DNA of 64,000 bases from DATFDN01 sp963830565. GTDB lineage: Bacteria; Pseudomonadota; Alphaproteobacteria; Acetobacterales; Acetobacteraceae. Numbering within the stretch: position 1 is the first letter of the stretch; each line of letters starts with the position of its first letter. The translations under genes were made by a program, and so were the position numbers. Below are positions 26,855 to 37,064 of this stretch, in pieces. The notes under the pieces are model-generated. The model had not been told where the DNA came from. It was given only the letters and a program-made list of their open reading frames with translations, and searched no databases. Location: the NCBI GenBank assembly GCA_963830565.1, contig CAWHMO010000012.1, positions 43,371 to 107,370 on the forward strand. Direction: 5' to 3'.

Positions 26855-28058
26855 TCTCCGCTGGGCTAGTCTCCTCGCGCTCCTGCTGATCGCGGCCGCG
26901 CCGCCGGGCGGCCCCGAGGATGCGAGACGCCAGGTCGAGGAGGCCGAGGCCGCTCGCGCCGCCGCCCTCGCCGCGCACCAGGCCGCCGCCGCCCGCGCCG
27001 CCGAGGCCGCCGCCGCCGCGGGCGCGCTTTCGACCGAGCGGGTGAAGGCGGCGGCCCGGCTGCGCGCCGCCGAGGCAGCGACATTGCAGTCGGCCGAGCG
27101 CATGGCGGCGTTGACCCGCGCCCAGAACGAGGCCGAGGCGCGGCTCGCCGCCCGATCGGCGGCGATCGCGCCGCTGCTTCCGCTGATCGAGCGGCTGTCG
27201 CTCTACCCCGCCGAGACCCTGCTCGCGGTGCCCGAATCGCCCGAGGACGCGGTCCGCGGCCTGATCGTGCTGCAAGGCATCGCGCACCGGCTGGAAGCCG
27301 AGGCGACCGCTCTGCGCCGGGAGCAGGCGACGCTCGCGGCGGCGCGGGCGGCGACGGCGGCCGAGGCGCCGCGTCTCGCGCAGGCGGAGAGGGCGCAGCA
27401 GGAAGCCGCCCAGGAGCTGGATCGCCAGCTGGCCGCCGCAGATCTCGGCCGCCGCGCGGCCGAGGGTGAGTCCGCCGCCGCGGAGCGCCGCGCCGCCGAG
27501 TTGGCCGAGCGCGCCGACACTCTGCGTGCGTTGATGGCGAGGCTGGAGGCGGAGCGCGCGGCCGAGGCGCGCGCTCATGCTGAGGCGGCACGGGCCGAAG
27601 CGGCACGCGCCGGAAAACGCCGGCACGCCGCCAAGCCGCCCGTGCCGGACGAGGCCGCGCCGCCGGCCGGCCACGGCCCGCTGCTGGTGCCGGTGACTGG
27701 CACCCTGGTACGCGGCTGGGGCCAGCCGACCGAGGCCGGACCCGCCGCCGGCCTCACTTACCGCGCTGCCCCCAATGCGCGCGTGATCGCCCCATGCGAC
27801 GGCCGCGTCGCCTTCGCCGCCCCGTTCCGCAGCTACGGCAAGCTGCTGATCCTCGATTGCGGCGCCGGCACCGACGCGGTCCTGTCCGGCTTCGAGCGGC
27901 TCGACGTCCATGCCGGCCAATCCCTGCGGCGCGGCCAGCCGGTGGGCGTGATGCCCGGCTGGGATCCCGGTACTCAAGGCGACCGACCGACGCTGTACGT
28001 GGAGCTGCGCAGACGCGGTGAACCGGTGAACCCGGCAACCCTGATGGGGGCAAGCTGA
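26835..28058 (+). CDS. EnvC-like murein hydrolase activator (degenerate M23 domain)
   Basis: Periplasmic factor that would activate amidases during cell division. Residues 1-22 form a signal peptide (WASLLALLLIAAAPPGG), 30-260 are an Ala/Glu/Arg-rich coiled coil, and about 285-405 form a LytM/M23 fold (ARVIAPCDGRVAFAAPFRSYGKLLIL ... PTLYVELRRRGEPVNP, given here in parts). The zinc ligands of active M23 peptidases are missing (LILDCGAG replaces the HxG-type segment and no HxH is seen), as in EnvC. It overlaps gpmI, matching the gpmI-envC order seen in relatives. Confidence 0.88.
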   Translation: MRRVWANLRWASLLALLLIAAAPPGGPEDARRQVEEAEAARAAALAAHQAAAARAAEAAAAAGALSTERVKAAARLRAAEAATLQSAERMAALTRAQNEAEARLAARSAAIAPLLPLIERLSLYPAETLLAVPESPEDAVRGLIVLQGIAHRLEAEATALRREQATLAAARAATAAEAPRLAQAERAQQEAAQELDRQLAAADLGRRAAEGESAAAERRAAELAERADTLRALMARLEAERAAEARAHAEAARAEAARAGKRRHAAKPPVPDEAAPPAGHGPLLVPVTGTLVRGWGQPTEAGPAAGLTYRAAPNARVIAPCDGRVAFAAPFRSYGKLLILDCGAGTDAVLSGFERLDVHAGQSLRRGQPVGVMPGWDPGTQGDRPTLYVELRRRGEPVNPATLMGAS

Positions 28059-28140
28059 GGCCAAACATGCCCGGTTAAGCCCGCCTTTACCCCGCGCGCG
28101 CAGGCTCCGTGGCATCGCTGCGCCATCCGGAACCCGCCCC

Positions 28141-29769
28141 ATGCCCGCCACCAGACCCGGCCTGCCGTCCATGCCTCGGACGGGCAGCGATCGCGAGCGT
28201 TTCCTGGCCTTTGCCTTCGCCGGCGCCGATCTGCTGCTGGAGGCGACCGCCGACGGCCGCGTCGCCTTCGCCGCCGGCGCCTTCCGCTCCCGGCTCGGCT
28301 GCGAGCCCGAAGCCCTGCTCGGCCGCCCCGCCGCTGCCGTTGTCGCCGCCGAGGACGGAGCGGTGTTCGCGACCTGCCTCGCGCTTCTCGTGGCGCGCGG
28401 CCGCATCGCCCCGACCGCGCTCAGGCTCGCCGACACAGCGCGCACGCCGGCCGTGCTCTGTGGCCTCAGCCGCCCGGGGCCGGACGGTGCCCCGCTGCTC
28501 TGCCTCAGTTTTGGCGCCCCGCCCGCGCCGCTTCCCCCCGCCGCTTCGGTCTGTTCCGCGATTCTCCTCGGGCGTGCAGCCGAACAGCAGCTGCGCGCCT
28601 CCGCCTCCTCATCGGCGCTGGACCTGCTCGAGGTGGTCTCGGCGCGTCCGGACACGCCGCGCTCGGAGATTGCCGCGGCCTTGCTCGAACGAACCGGCAT
28701 CGGCACCGTCGCCGGCGAGCTTGCGCCCGGCCGGTTCGGCCTGCTGCGCGCCTCCGAGGCAGCCCCACCGGACCTCGCCGGGTTGGTAGCGGACCTGGAC
28801 GCGGCGCTGCGCGCGCGCGGCGTCGATGCCCGAGTCAGCACAGCCGAGCGGGTATCGCTCGGACCCGCCGAAACCGAGGGCGGCACCGGCCGGCAAGCGG
28901 TGCGGGCGCTGCGCTACGCGCTCTCCGCCTTCGCGCGTGGGGGCGCCCCCGCGCTCGCCGCGGCCGGCTTCAATGGCGGCCTCGCGGGCTTCATCACCGC
29001 CGCCACCGCCCGCACCGCGCTGCTGCGCCGGACGCTCGCCGAACGCCGCTTCCGCCTCGCCTTCCAGCCGATCGTGGGCCTGATGGATCGCGCGGTCCAT
29101 CATTACGAGGCGCTGCTGCGCCCCGACCCAGGACCGGGCGGCGGGTCGCGCGGCGCGGCCGATCTGGTGACGATGGCCGAGATGGTCGGCCTAGCCGAGG
29201 ACCTCGACTGGGCGGTGTTCGAGACCGCGCGCGAGGCGGCGGTGCGGACGGGCGCCGCCATTGCCTTCAACCTCTCGGGCCTCTCGGTGCAGAGCCCGGC
29301 GTTCCGTGCGCGCTTGCTCGCGGCGCTGGACCATGCCGGGAGCCCGCGCCTGCTCGCCGAAATCACCGAGACCGCCGAGATCGAGGACGAGGCGGCGGCC
29401 GCCGACACAATCCAGGCGCTGCGCGCGCGCGGCATCCCGGTCTGCCTCGACGATTTCGGCGCCGGCGCGGCCGCGTTCCGCTACCTGCGGCGCTTCCAGG
29501 TGGACCATGTCAAGATCGACGGCGCCTATGTCCGCCAAGCGGCCGAAAACGAGCGCGACCGGGGCTTCGTCGCCGCCATGGTCGATCTCTCCCTCACTGT
29601 GGGCGCCCACGCCATCGCCGAGCAGGTCGAGACCGAGGCGGTGGCCGACACGATGCGCGCTCTCGGCGTACACTACGGCCAGGGCTGGCTGTTCGGCCGC
29701 CCGGCCGAACTGCCCGCGTGCGGCCATCGCCGCGCGCCGGCGCACGGCGCCAAGGAGCAATGGGGGTAG
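28141..29769 (+). CDS. EAL-domain cyclic-di-GMP phosphodiesterase with N-terminal PAS-like region
   Basis: Predicted hydrolysis of c-di-GMP. Residues ~20-130 look like a PAS fold (DRERFLAFAFAGADLLLEAT ... EALLGRP), followed by an Ala-rich segment, then an EAL domain from ~300. The substrate and metal residues are intact: YEALLRP, FNLSG, LAEITETAE, CLDDFGAGAAAF, HVKIDGAYV, IAEQVETE and YGQGWLFGRP. A GGDEF domain is absent. There is no transmembrane segment, so it should be cytosolic. It follows the EnvC-like gene by 82 bp. Confidence 0.9.
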   Translation: MPATRPGLPSMPRTGSDRERFLAFAFAGADLLLEATADGRVAFAAGAFRSRLGCEPEALLGRPAAAVVAAEDGAVFATCLALLVARGRIAPTALRLADTARTPAVLCGLSRPGPDGAPLLCLSFGAPPAPLPPAASVCSAILLGRAAEQQLRASASSSALDLLEVVSARPDTPRSEIAAALLERTGIGTVAGELAPGRFGLLRASEAAPPDLAGLVADLDAALRARGVDARVSTAERVSLGPAETEGGTGRQAVRALRYALSAFARGGAPALAAAGFNGGLAGFITAATARTALLRRTLAERRFRLAFQPIVGLMDRAVHHYEALLRPDPGPGGGSRGAADLVTMAEMVGLAEDLDWAVFETAREAAVRTGAAIAFNLSGLSVQSPAFRARLLAALDHAGSPRLLAEITETAEIEDEAAAADTIQALRARGIPVCLDDFGAGAAAFRYLRRFQVDHVKIDGAYVRQAAENERDRGFVAAMVDLSLTVGAHAIAEQVETEAVADTMRALGVHYGQGWLFGRPAELPACGHRRAPAHGAKEQWG

Positions 29770-29826
29770 TCCCCGACGCCTCGGCTCGTTGCCGCTCGCC
29801 GCCTCCGCCGCTCGTCGTTTCAATTC

Positions 29827-30835
29827 TCAGTGCAGCACCGCGCCGTGCTCGACCAGCGGCGCGCCGCTGGGGACGTGCTTGCGGATGCCGGAGCCGAGAA
29901 TCAGCACTGCCGCCGCGATCGTGATTCCGCCGGAGACGAACATCGGCACGGCGTAGCTCCCGGTCCTGTCGTGCAGCACTCCCATGAGCTGGGGCGCGAC
30001 ATAGCCGGAGACGTTGCCGACGGAATTGATGAACGCGATGCCCCCCGCGGCCGTGGCCGCGCCCAGATAGGCGGTGGGCAGGTTCCAGAACACCGGCAGA
30101 CAGGAGGCGATCCCGAACCCGGCGAGGCAGAATGCCGTCATCGCGAGATACGCATTGCCGAGCGAAAGGCCCGCGAACACCATCCCGCCGCCTGCGATCA
30201 GCACCGGCACCACGACATGCCAGACGCGCTCGCCTGTTCGGTCGGAGTGGCGCGAGATCAGGATCATGCCGACCGTGCCAAACAGGTTGGCAGCGCGCTG
30301 ACGTATCCGACATTGATGTTCGACAGCCCGAGCCCCTTGACGATGAGCGGCAGGAAGAAGGCGATCGCGTACACGCCATAGGCGATGAACAGGTAGGCAA
30401 TGGCCAGGATGACGACCTGCGGGCTCAGGATCGAGCGCAGCAATCCCCGTCCATGGGTTGCCTTGCCGGCCGCCTCCGCATCCAGCCGGTGCTGCGCCAG
30501 GCGCGCTCATCGGCCGTGAGCCAGGCCGCTTCGGCCGGGCGATTGCGCAGAAGCGAGCCGCCGAAAAGGGCCAGGATGATCGCCATCCATCGCCGCGCGC
30601 CCAGCTTCGTCAGGATCAGGTTCGCTGGGAACTGGAAGAGGACGTGGCTCCAGAAGAACGCGCCGGCGCCCAGCCCATAGGCGGTCGCGGACAGCCCGAT
30701 GGCCTTGTTCATCGTGAGCGCCGCGATGGAGACGTTGAACCGGTCGAGCGCGTTGATGAGGTAGCCCAAGCTCAAGAAGGGCACGAGCCGCCAGGCGACC
30801 TTGCGCATCACGGCCGTCTCGAGATCCGGTGCCAT
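29827..30835 (-). pseudogene. MFS (ACS-family) transporter, broken
   Basis: Anion:cation symporter-like MFS gene. From ATG 30835 the text MRKVAWRLVPFLSLGYLINA and DRFNVSIAAL is typical of helix 1 and its loop. Near 30548 the frame passes straight from helix 3 (MAIILALFGGSLL) to the central-loop motif RPAEAAWLTADERAW, so roughly three helices (TM4-6) are missing. Frame changes follow near 30507 and 30297, after which AYLFIAYGVYAIAFFLPLIV, SRHSDRTGERVW and helices 8-12 continue. Indels could be read errors, but the internal deletion makes the product non-functional. Confidence 0.82.
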
Positions 30836-31039
30836 CACGCCCTCCCCTGCGGCTCTTCTGGCCACTATCCGCCACTCTAAACTTGCTCGTGTGGGCTGCA
30901 ACTTCCGGTTTCCGCCGGTTCGGGCCATTCGCACGCTTGATCGTCGGGTGGCACCGTCCCGGGCGTGATAGTCGAGACCCCGCCGCCTGGACGCGCCTCT
31001 CCGCCTTCTCTACCGTCGCGCCAAACGCGAGGGACGCCG

Positions 31040-32206
31040 ATGACCATGCAGCTATCCGAAGAACACCGCATGCTGCAGGAGCTGGTCGCCAAGTTCGTGG
31101 ACCGTGAGCTGATGCCGCTGGAAAAAGCGGTGCTGGCGCGCGAGGCGCGGGGCGAGAAATACGGCCTCACCGCGGAGGAGGAAGCGCCGCTGCTCGAGAA
31201 ATGCCGCGAGCTCGGCCTCTGGGCGCTCGACGTGCCGGAGGAGTGGGGCGGCGCCAACCTGCCCGCGGTCGTGCTGATGGCGATGAACGAGGAGCTGGGG
31301 CGCACCGTCGTCCCCTTCACCTTCCCTCCCGACAGCCCGAACCTGCACATGCTGATGGCCGTGGCCGACGACCGCCAGCGCGAGTTGTACCTCAAGCCCT
31401 ATGCCGAGGGCCGCGCCCACTCGGCCATCGCCATCTCCGAGCCCGGCGCCGGGGGCGATCCCGCCGCGATAACCACCCGCGCGGTGAAGGATGGGGGCGA
31501 TTGGGTCATCAACGGCCGCAAGATCTGGGTAAGCGGCGTGCCACGGGCCGATTTCGTCATCGTCATGGCCCGCACCGGCGAGGGCAAGCGCCACGAGGGC
31601 GTCAGCGCCTTCATCGTCGAGCGCGACACGCCGGGCTTCATCATCGAGCGCGAGATCGCCATGATCGGCGGCCGGCGCACCTACGAGCTGGTGTTCGAGG
31701 ATTGCCGCGTGCCCGAATCCCAGGTGCTCGGCCGGCTCGGCCACGGCTTCGCGCCAATGCAGCTCCGTCTCACCGTGCGTCGCCTGCAGATGGGCGCCTG
31801 GTGCGTCGGCATCGCCCGCCGCGCGCTGGAGATGATGTGCGAGCAGGCGCGCAACCGCGTCACCTTCGGCGCCCGCCTCGCCGACCGCCAGGCGATCCAG
31901 TGGTGGGTGGCCGACGCCGCCACGCGCATCCACGCCTGCCGGCTGATGGTGATGGACGCCGCCACCAAGCAGGACGCCGGCCAGGACGTGCGCACCGAGG
32001 CGAGCATGCTCAAGGTGTTCGCCACCGAGATGGCGGGCGACGTGGTTGACAACGCCATGCAGACCTTCGGCGCGATGGGCATGACCAAGGAGTTGCCGTT
32101 GCAACTTCTGGCCCAGCAGGTCCGCGTCATGCGCATCTATGAAGGCCCGAGCGAGGTGCATCGCATGGCGATCGCGCGGCGGATGCTGAGAGAGGGTGGG
32201 AGCTGA
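31040..32206 (+). CDS. Acyl-CoA dehydrogenase
   Basis: FAD-dependent alpha,beta-dehydrogenation of an acyl-CoA, 388 residues. Family signatures: AIAISEPGAGGDPAAI, GGDWVINGRKIWVSG, TPGFIIEREIAMIGGRRTYE in parts, RVTFGARLADRQAIQW and the end RIYEGPSEVHRMAIAR. ATG at 31040 starts the typical N-terminal helix (MTMQLSEEHRMLQELV). The reductase-like gene starts 8 bp downstream. Chain-length specificity unknown; branched or CoA esters from amino-acid degradation are possible. Confidence 0.92.
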   Translation: MTMQLSEEHRMLQELVAKFVDRELMPLEKAVLAREARGEKYGLTAEEEAPLLEKCRELGLWALDVPEEWGGANLPAVVLMAMNEELGRTVVPFTFPPDSPNLHMLMAVADDRQRELYLKPYAEGRAHSAIAISEPGAGGDPAAITTRAVKDGGDWVINGRKIWVSGVPRADFVIVMARTGEGKRHEGVSAFIVERDTPGFIIEREIAMIGGRRTYELVFEDCRVPESQVLGRLGHGFAPMQLRLTVRRLQMGAWCVGIARRALEMMCEQARNRVTFGARLADRQAIQWWVADAATRIHACRLMVMDAATKQDAGQDVRTEASMLKVFATEMAGDVVDNAMQTFGAMGMTKELPLQLLAQQVRVMRIYEGPSEVHRMAIARRMLREGGS

Positions 32207-32214
32207 GCAAGCAT

Positions 32215-33279
32215 ATGAAGCCACGCATAGCCATCGTCGGCGCCGGCGCGGTCGGCGCCTATACCGGCGCGCACATGGCGGAGGCGGGTGAGGAGGTCAT
32301 CTTCATCGACCCCTGGCCGGAGAACGTCGAGACGATGCGCGCCAAGGGGCTGCGCGTCTCGCACCTGACCGGCGAGGAGTTCACGGTTCCGGTGCGCGCG
32401 CTGCATGTGACCGACGCGCAGACGCTCGCCAAGGAACGCCCGATCGACATCGCCTTCGTCTGCATGAAGTCCTACGACACCGCCTGGGCCACCCGGCTGA
32501 TCGCGCAATACCTCGGTCCCGATGGCTTCGTGGTCTCGCTGCAGAACTGCATGAACGAGGAGACGGTGGCCTCGGTGGTCGGCTGGGGACGCACCCTCGG
32601 CTGCATCGCCAGCTCGATCACCGTCGATCTCTGCGAGCCGGGCCATGTGCGCCGCGCCGCGGGCAAGAGCCGCGGCAAGGGCCACACCGTCTATCGCGTG
32701 GGCGAGGTGCATGGCCGCATCACCGAGCGCGCGCGCGAGGTCTGCCGGCTGGTCGATACCGCCGACGGCGCGCTGGTGACGCCCAACCTCTGGGGCGAGC
32801 GGTGGTCGAAGCTGGTCGCCAACGTGATGGGCAACGGGTTGTCGGCCTGCACCGGCATGATCAGCCGCGACGTGGTGGCCAATGACGCGACTCGCCGCTT
32901 CTCCGCGCGGCTGGGCAGCGAGGCGATCCGCGTCGGCCAGGCGCTCGGCTATGCGCTTGAGGAAATCCTGCATATGGACCCCGAGCTGATCGCGCGCTCT
33001 GGCGAGGGCGATCCCGAGTCCGCCCGCGCCTATGACGAGCATCGCCTTGCCGAGACCCGCAAGCCGGGCGGCGGCGAGCACCGGCCGTCAATGGGCCAGG
33101 ACATGGTGAAGGGCAGGCGCACCGAGATCGAGTTCATGAACGGGCTGGTGGCGGACAAGGGCGCCGCCATCGGCATCCCGACCCCGGCCAACGCGGCGTT
33201 GACCGACATCGTCAAGCGGGTCGAGAGGGGCGAGCTGCAGCCCGATCCGCGCCACATCGTCGACCTGCGGCTGAACTGA
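32215..33279 (+). CDS. Ketopantoate reductase family (ApbA/PanE-like) dehydrogenase
   Basis: NADPH-dependent 2-ketoacid reductase fold. N-terminal nucleotide motif RIAIVGAGAVGAYTGAH; CMKSYDTAWATRL holds the conserved Lys of the family; the C-terminal helical domain has NLWGERWSKLVANVMGN. 354 residues is longer than PanE (about 300) because of insertions around MDPELIARSGEGDPESA. It sits directly after the acyl-CoA dehydrogenase, so a catabolic role is as likely as pantothenate synthesis; no other pan genes are seen. Confidence 0.87.
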   Translation: MKPRIAIVGAGAVGAYTGAHMAEAGEEVIFIDPWPENVETMRAKGLRVSHLTGEEFTVPVRALHVTDAQTLAKERPIDIAFVCMKSYDTAWATRLIAQYLGPDGFVVSLQNCMNEETVASVVGWGRTLGCIASSITVDLCEPGHVRRAAGKSRGKGHTVYRVGEVHGRITERAREVCRLVDTADGALVTPNLWGERWSKLVANVMGNGLSACTGMISRDVVANDATRRFSARLGSEAIRVGQALGYALEEILHMDPELIARSGEGDPESARAYDEHRLAETRKPGGGEHRPSMGQDMVKGRRTEIEFMNGLVADKGAAIGIPTPANAALTDIVKRVERGELQPDPRHIVDLRLN

Positions 33280-33351
33280 GCGGCAGCCCTCACCCCGCCC
33301 CCTCCCAAAGGGAAAGGGGGCGTGGCAGGCATCATCGGTACATTCAACGTT

Positions 33352-33417
33352 CCCTCACCCGCTTTGCGGGAGAGGGTGTCTTCCCCCGGACTTGATCCTG
33401 GGGAAGACGGGTGAGGG
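33352..33417. repeat. Nested inverted repeats in 213-bp gap
   Basis: CCCTCACCCG (33352-33361) pairs perfectly with CGGGTGAGGG (33408-33417) and encloses TCTTCCCC (33379-33386) / GGGGAAGA (33400-33407). The rest of the 33280-33492 gap has further C- and G-rich arms (CCGCCCCCTCCC, GGGAAAGGGGG). Probably a dispersed intergenic palindrome; it lies between same-strand genes. Confidence 0.65.
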
Positions 33418-33492
33418 GCCGCGCTCCTAACCCCGCATTGACGCGGCGCGCCTATCTTGCCACGTGAACCCTGCCCAGCGACTCGCCACACC

Positions 33493-35327
33493 ATGAATCA
33501 CATCGCCCGCCCCGATCCGGCGGAAGTCCTTCGCCGCGTCTTCGGCTTCCCTGCCTTTCGCGGACTGCAGGAGGACGTGGTGCGTCATGTCGTGGCCGGC
33601 GGCGACGCGCTCGTGCTGATGCCGACCGGCGGCGGCAAGTCGCTGTGCTACCAGGTTCCTGCGCTGTGCCGGCCCGGCACGGCCGTCGTCGTCTCGCCGC
33701 TGATCGCGCTGATGGACGACCAGGTTGCGGCGTTGCGCCAGGTGGGCGTTGCCGCCGGCGCGCTGCACTCCGAACTGGACCCGGCCGAGGCGCGTCATGT
33801 CGCGCGGGAGCTGATCGAGGGCACGCTCGATCTCCTGTATGTTTCGCCCGAACGGCTGCTCGGCAACGGCACGCTCGATCGGCTGTCGCGCATCAAGCTG
33901 GCGCTGTTCGCGATCGACGAGGCGCACTGCGTCTCCCAATGGGGCCATGAGTTCCGCCCCGAATACCGCGCCCTGGCGGGCCTTGCCGACCGCTTCCCCG
34001 AGGTTCCCCGCATCGCGCTCACCGCGACCGCCGACCGGCGCACCCGTCCCGACATCCTCGCGGCCCTGCGGATGGAGGACGCGGCGACCTTCGTCGCCAG
34101 CTTCCATCGCCCGAACCTGCACGTCTCGGCACAGCCCAAGGCCGGCGAGACGGCGCAGCTCCAGGCGTTCATCGCCCGCCACAAGGGCGCGTGCGGGATC
34201 GTCTATTGCGGCACCCGCGCCAGGACCGAGCGGGTGGCGGCGGGGCTCGCCGCCAAGGGCGTGCCCGCCATCGCCTTCCACGCCGGACTGGAACCGGAGC
34301 GCAAGCGCGCCGCCCTGGCCCGCTTCCGCTCCGGCGAGCCGGTGGTCATCGTCGCCACCATCGCCTTCGGCATGGGCATCGACCGGCCCGACGTGCGCTT
34401 CGTCGCCCATCTCGACATGCCGGATAGCCCGGAGGCGTTCTACCAGCAGATCGGCCGCGCCGGCCGCGACGGGGAACGGGCCGAGACGCTGCTGCTGTAC
34501 GGCGGGCAAGAGATCGCGACCGCGCGCCACCGCCTGAACCAATCCGCCCAGCCCGAGGCGCAGAAGCGCACCATGCGCGCCAAGCTCGAGGAGATGGTGG
34601 CGTTCTCGGAGACCGTGGAGTGCCGCACGCGCAGCCTGCTCAGCTGTTTCGACGAGGCGTTGGAAACGCCGTGCGGCCATTGCGACACCTGCGACGTCCC
34701 ACCGAGCACGCTGCCGGCGATCGTGGAGGCGCAGAAGGCGCTGTCGGCCGTGCATCGCACCGGCCAGATGTTCGGCGCCGTGCATGTCATCGCGGTGCTG
34801 CGCGGCGAGCGCACGGATGCGGTGTTGCGCCACCGGCACGACAAGCTGGGCGTATTCGGCGCCGGCGCCGACCGTCCGGTCGCGTTCTGGCGCGGCGTGC
34901 TGCGCCAGTTGATCGCGCTCGGCGCGCTGGACGTGGACACCGAGGGGCATGGCGGGCTGTTCCTGGTGGCCGACAAGGCCCGCCCGCTGCTGCGCGCCGA
35001 AGTGGAGTTCCGCGTCCGCGCCGAGGCGCCGCTCCCCCGTCGTATCGCCGTCGCCTCGCCCGCCCCGGCGCCGGAGGTCCCGCCACGCCCGCCGATCAGG
35101 CGCTGTTCGATGCGCTGCGGGCCTGGCGCGCTCGGGAGGCGAAGGCGCAATCGGTGCCGCCCTACGTGATCTTCCACGACACGGTGCTGCGCGGCATCGC
35201 CGCGGCGCGGCCCGCCGATCTGGACGCGCTCGGCGCCCTCAAGGGCGTCGGCGCCTCGAAGCTCGCCCGCTACGGCGCCGCGGTGCTGGCGATCGTCGGT
35301 GAGGAGGATAACGGAACGCCTCGCTAA
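33493..35327 (+). CDS. recQ: ATP-dependent DNA helicase RecQ, frameshift before HRDC domain
   Basis: 3'-5' DNA helicase acting in recombination repair. The frame from ATG 33493 shows motif 0/I (FRGLQEDVVRHVV, MPTGGGKSLCYQ), DEAH motif (AIDEAHCVSQWGHEFRPEY), motif III TATADRRT, helicase C region AFGMGIDRPDVRFVAH and QQIGRAGRDG, then zinc-binding Cys (CRTRSLLSCF, CGHCDTCD). The HRDC domain (ADQALFDALRAWR ... KGVGASKLARYG) lies in another frame; the switch is at 35077-35085. Likely a 1-bp sequencing error near a C run. Total length fits RecQ (about 610 residues). Confidence 0.93.
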
Positions 35328-35506
35328 CTCTCACCCGTCCTGTGCGACACGGCAGATGAGGCGCGGACGCGCCCGCTCCGTCCTGACCCCGTCATTCTCG
35401 TCTGGGCTTGATCCGGGCGCCTGGCCTCGTGGTTGACCCAAGCGTTTTGGGCGGGCCAGAGTGGCGCGTCTGATTGCGGGACGACCATCAGCGGAAGGCA
35501 ACCTAT

Positions 35507-35910
35507 ATGAGCGGCACCGCGAGCATCGATCGGCAGATTCGGGACGTGATCCCGGCCTGGCTTGAAGCGGTCCGCCGTAAGGACACCGCCGCCATCGCGC
35601 AGTTCTACACACCGGACGGCCGGTTCCTGGTGCCGAACGCGCCGATCGCCGAAGGCCGGACGAACGTGGCGGAGATGTGGGGCAAGCTCCTGTCGTTGCC
35701 AAACGTGTCACTCACGTTCGGGCCGGTCCTGATCGAAGCCTCCGTGAGCGGCGACATGGCCTACGAGATCGCGCCTATTCACTCGCATTCGACGGGGAAT
35801 CAGGCCGGACCGAGGACCGCGGGAAATACGTCGTGGTGTGGAAACGCGTGGGCGATGCGTGGAAGGCCGCCGCCGACATCCTCAACAGCGATCTGCCGGC
35901 CAGCATCTGA
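35507..35910 (+). CDS. NTF2-like (SnoaL/DUF4440) protein, frameshifted
   Basis: Small cone-shaped fold used by ketosteroid-isomerase-like proteins. The N-terminal part (IPAWLEAVRRKDTAAIAQFY, TPDGRFLVPNAPIAEG) is in frame from ATG 35507, and the C-terminal strands (DRGKYVVVWKRVGDAWKAAADILNSD) are in another frame after 35770-35774. One base inserted there restores YEIGAYSLAFDGES. Length about 134 residues, normal for the family. Function not inferable. A hairpin follows. Confidence 0.75.
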
Positions 35911-35995
35911 CCGGCCCCGCGCGCGGAAGTGCGCCCGCTGAGGCTTCGCAGGCTGATCGCTGACCGGTCCCGCCGTCGGGCTCTTCCCCTTCCAC

Positions 35996-36020
35996 AACCT
36001 CCTCCCGCACGGGGGAGGTT
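35996..36020. terminator. Hairpin between convergent genes
   Basis: AACCTCC t CCCG ca CGGG GGAGGTT: 11 paired bases with a single bulged T. It lies between the NTF2-like gene (ends 35910) and the convergent NHL gene (ends 36050) and can serve both strands. Confidence 0.65.
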
Positions 36021-36049
36021 GGGGCGCCTCGGCGATGAGGGAAGCTGAA

Positions 36050-37011
36050 TTATCCGCGCACCCGCCGGAACTTGTGCAGACTGCGCAGATCGTCCGGCCG
36101 TGCCTGGCCCGGGTAGGCTCTGACGCCCAGTTGGTCCACGAAACCTCCCCCACATACAGATCGCCGCGCGAATCGATGGTCAGCCCATGCGGCGCCATGA
36201 ACTCGGTCGGGCCGAGGCCGGCATGCAGTCCGCCGATCCGGCCGATGCGCTTGCCCGTGTTGTCCACGATGGTCACGCGCGGGCCGAGATTGGGGATGTC
36301 GCGATTCACCGGCATCACCGGCCCCAGCTCGCCGATGTAGCAGATCGGACACTTGCCCGGCGGCATGAACAGACCGCAGGGCCGGTGCAGATTGTTCCAT
36401 TGCGCCTGATACTTGCCGCCCGCGTCGAACACCTGCACGCGATGGTTCTCGCGGTCGGCGACGTACACGAACCCGTCGGCGTCGCAGGTGATGTTGTGGA
36501 CGATGTTGAACTCGCCTGGATCGCTGCCCGGCTCGCCCCAGGACAGCAGCAGGCGGCCCTTGGGGTCGAACTTGTGGACCCGCGCGTTGCCGTAGCCGTC
36601 GGAGACGAACACCGATCCGTCCGGCGCAAGCGCGGTGTGCGTGCAGCGATGGAACGGCTCGCCGCTCATGTAGGGGGCGGGCTTGCCCGGAATCCCCAAG
36701 GTCAGCAGCACCTTGCCGTCCAGCGTGCATTGCCGGACCGTGTGATCGCCGTCGTCGGTCAGCCAGATCGTGTCGTCGGGCGCCATGTGCAGGCCGTGCG
36801 CGCGCGGGAACAGCCCCTCGCCCCAGGAGCGGAGGAAATTGCCCTCGCGGTCGAACACGATCATCGGATGCTCGCCGCGATTGAACACGTAGACATTGTC
36901 ATCGCGGTCGACGCCGACGGCGCCGATCTCCTTGAAGCGCCAGCCGGGCGGCAGCTTGGCCCAGTCCAGGACGGGTTCGTAGGTGTACTCGCCGTAGCCG
37001 GTTGAGACCAT
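36050..37011 (-). CDS. NHL-repeat (6-bladed propeller) protein, frameshifted at C-terminus
   Basis: Resembles the non-catalytic bacterial relatives of peptidyl-alpha-hydroxyglycine alpha-amidating lyase. NHL blades such as IGAVGVDRDDNVYVFNRGEHP, DGDHTVRQ, SDGYGNARVHKFDPKGRLL, VADRENHRVQVFDAGGKY and APHGLTIDSRGDLYVGEVSW are given in segments. The frame from ATG 37011 passes at 36126-36128 into YPGQARPDDLRSLHKFRRVRG, stopping at 36050, if one G is added in the run TGGGCG; otherwise it runs on without homology. No signal peptide. The substrate is unknown; a role in binding or regulation of the neighbouring haloacid enzyme is speculation. Confidence 0.82.
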
Positions 37012-37064
37012 TGTTTCCTCCTGCGTTCCGGTGATGCTAGCGCGCGACCGGAACGGAGGCCAGG

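Noticed and set aside
26823..28886. 687-codon open frame on the minus strand opposite the EnvC-like and EAL genes
   Set aside because: Ala/Arg/Ser-rich, no domain, fully antisense to well-supported genes; a shadow of GC-rich coding DNA.
33280..33492. CRISPR array or attachment site
   Set aside because: Only nested inverted repeats; no regularly spaced direct repeats and no integrase nearby.
35800..36049. C-terminal extension of the NHL protein across the NTF2-like gene
   Set aside because: Follows a frame change in a G run; the alternative frame gives a conserved-looking end at 36050.
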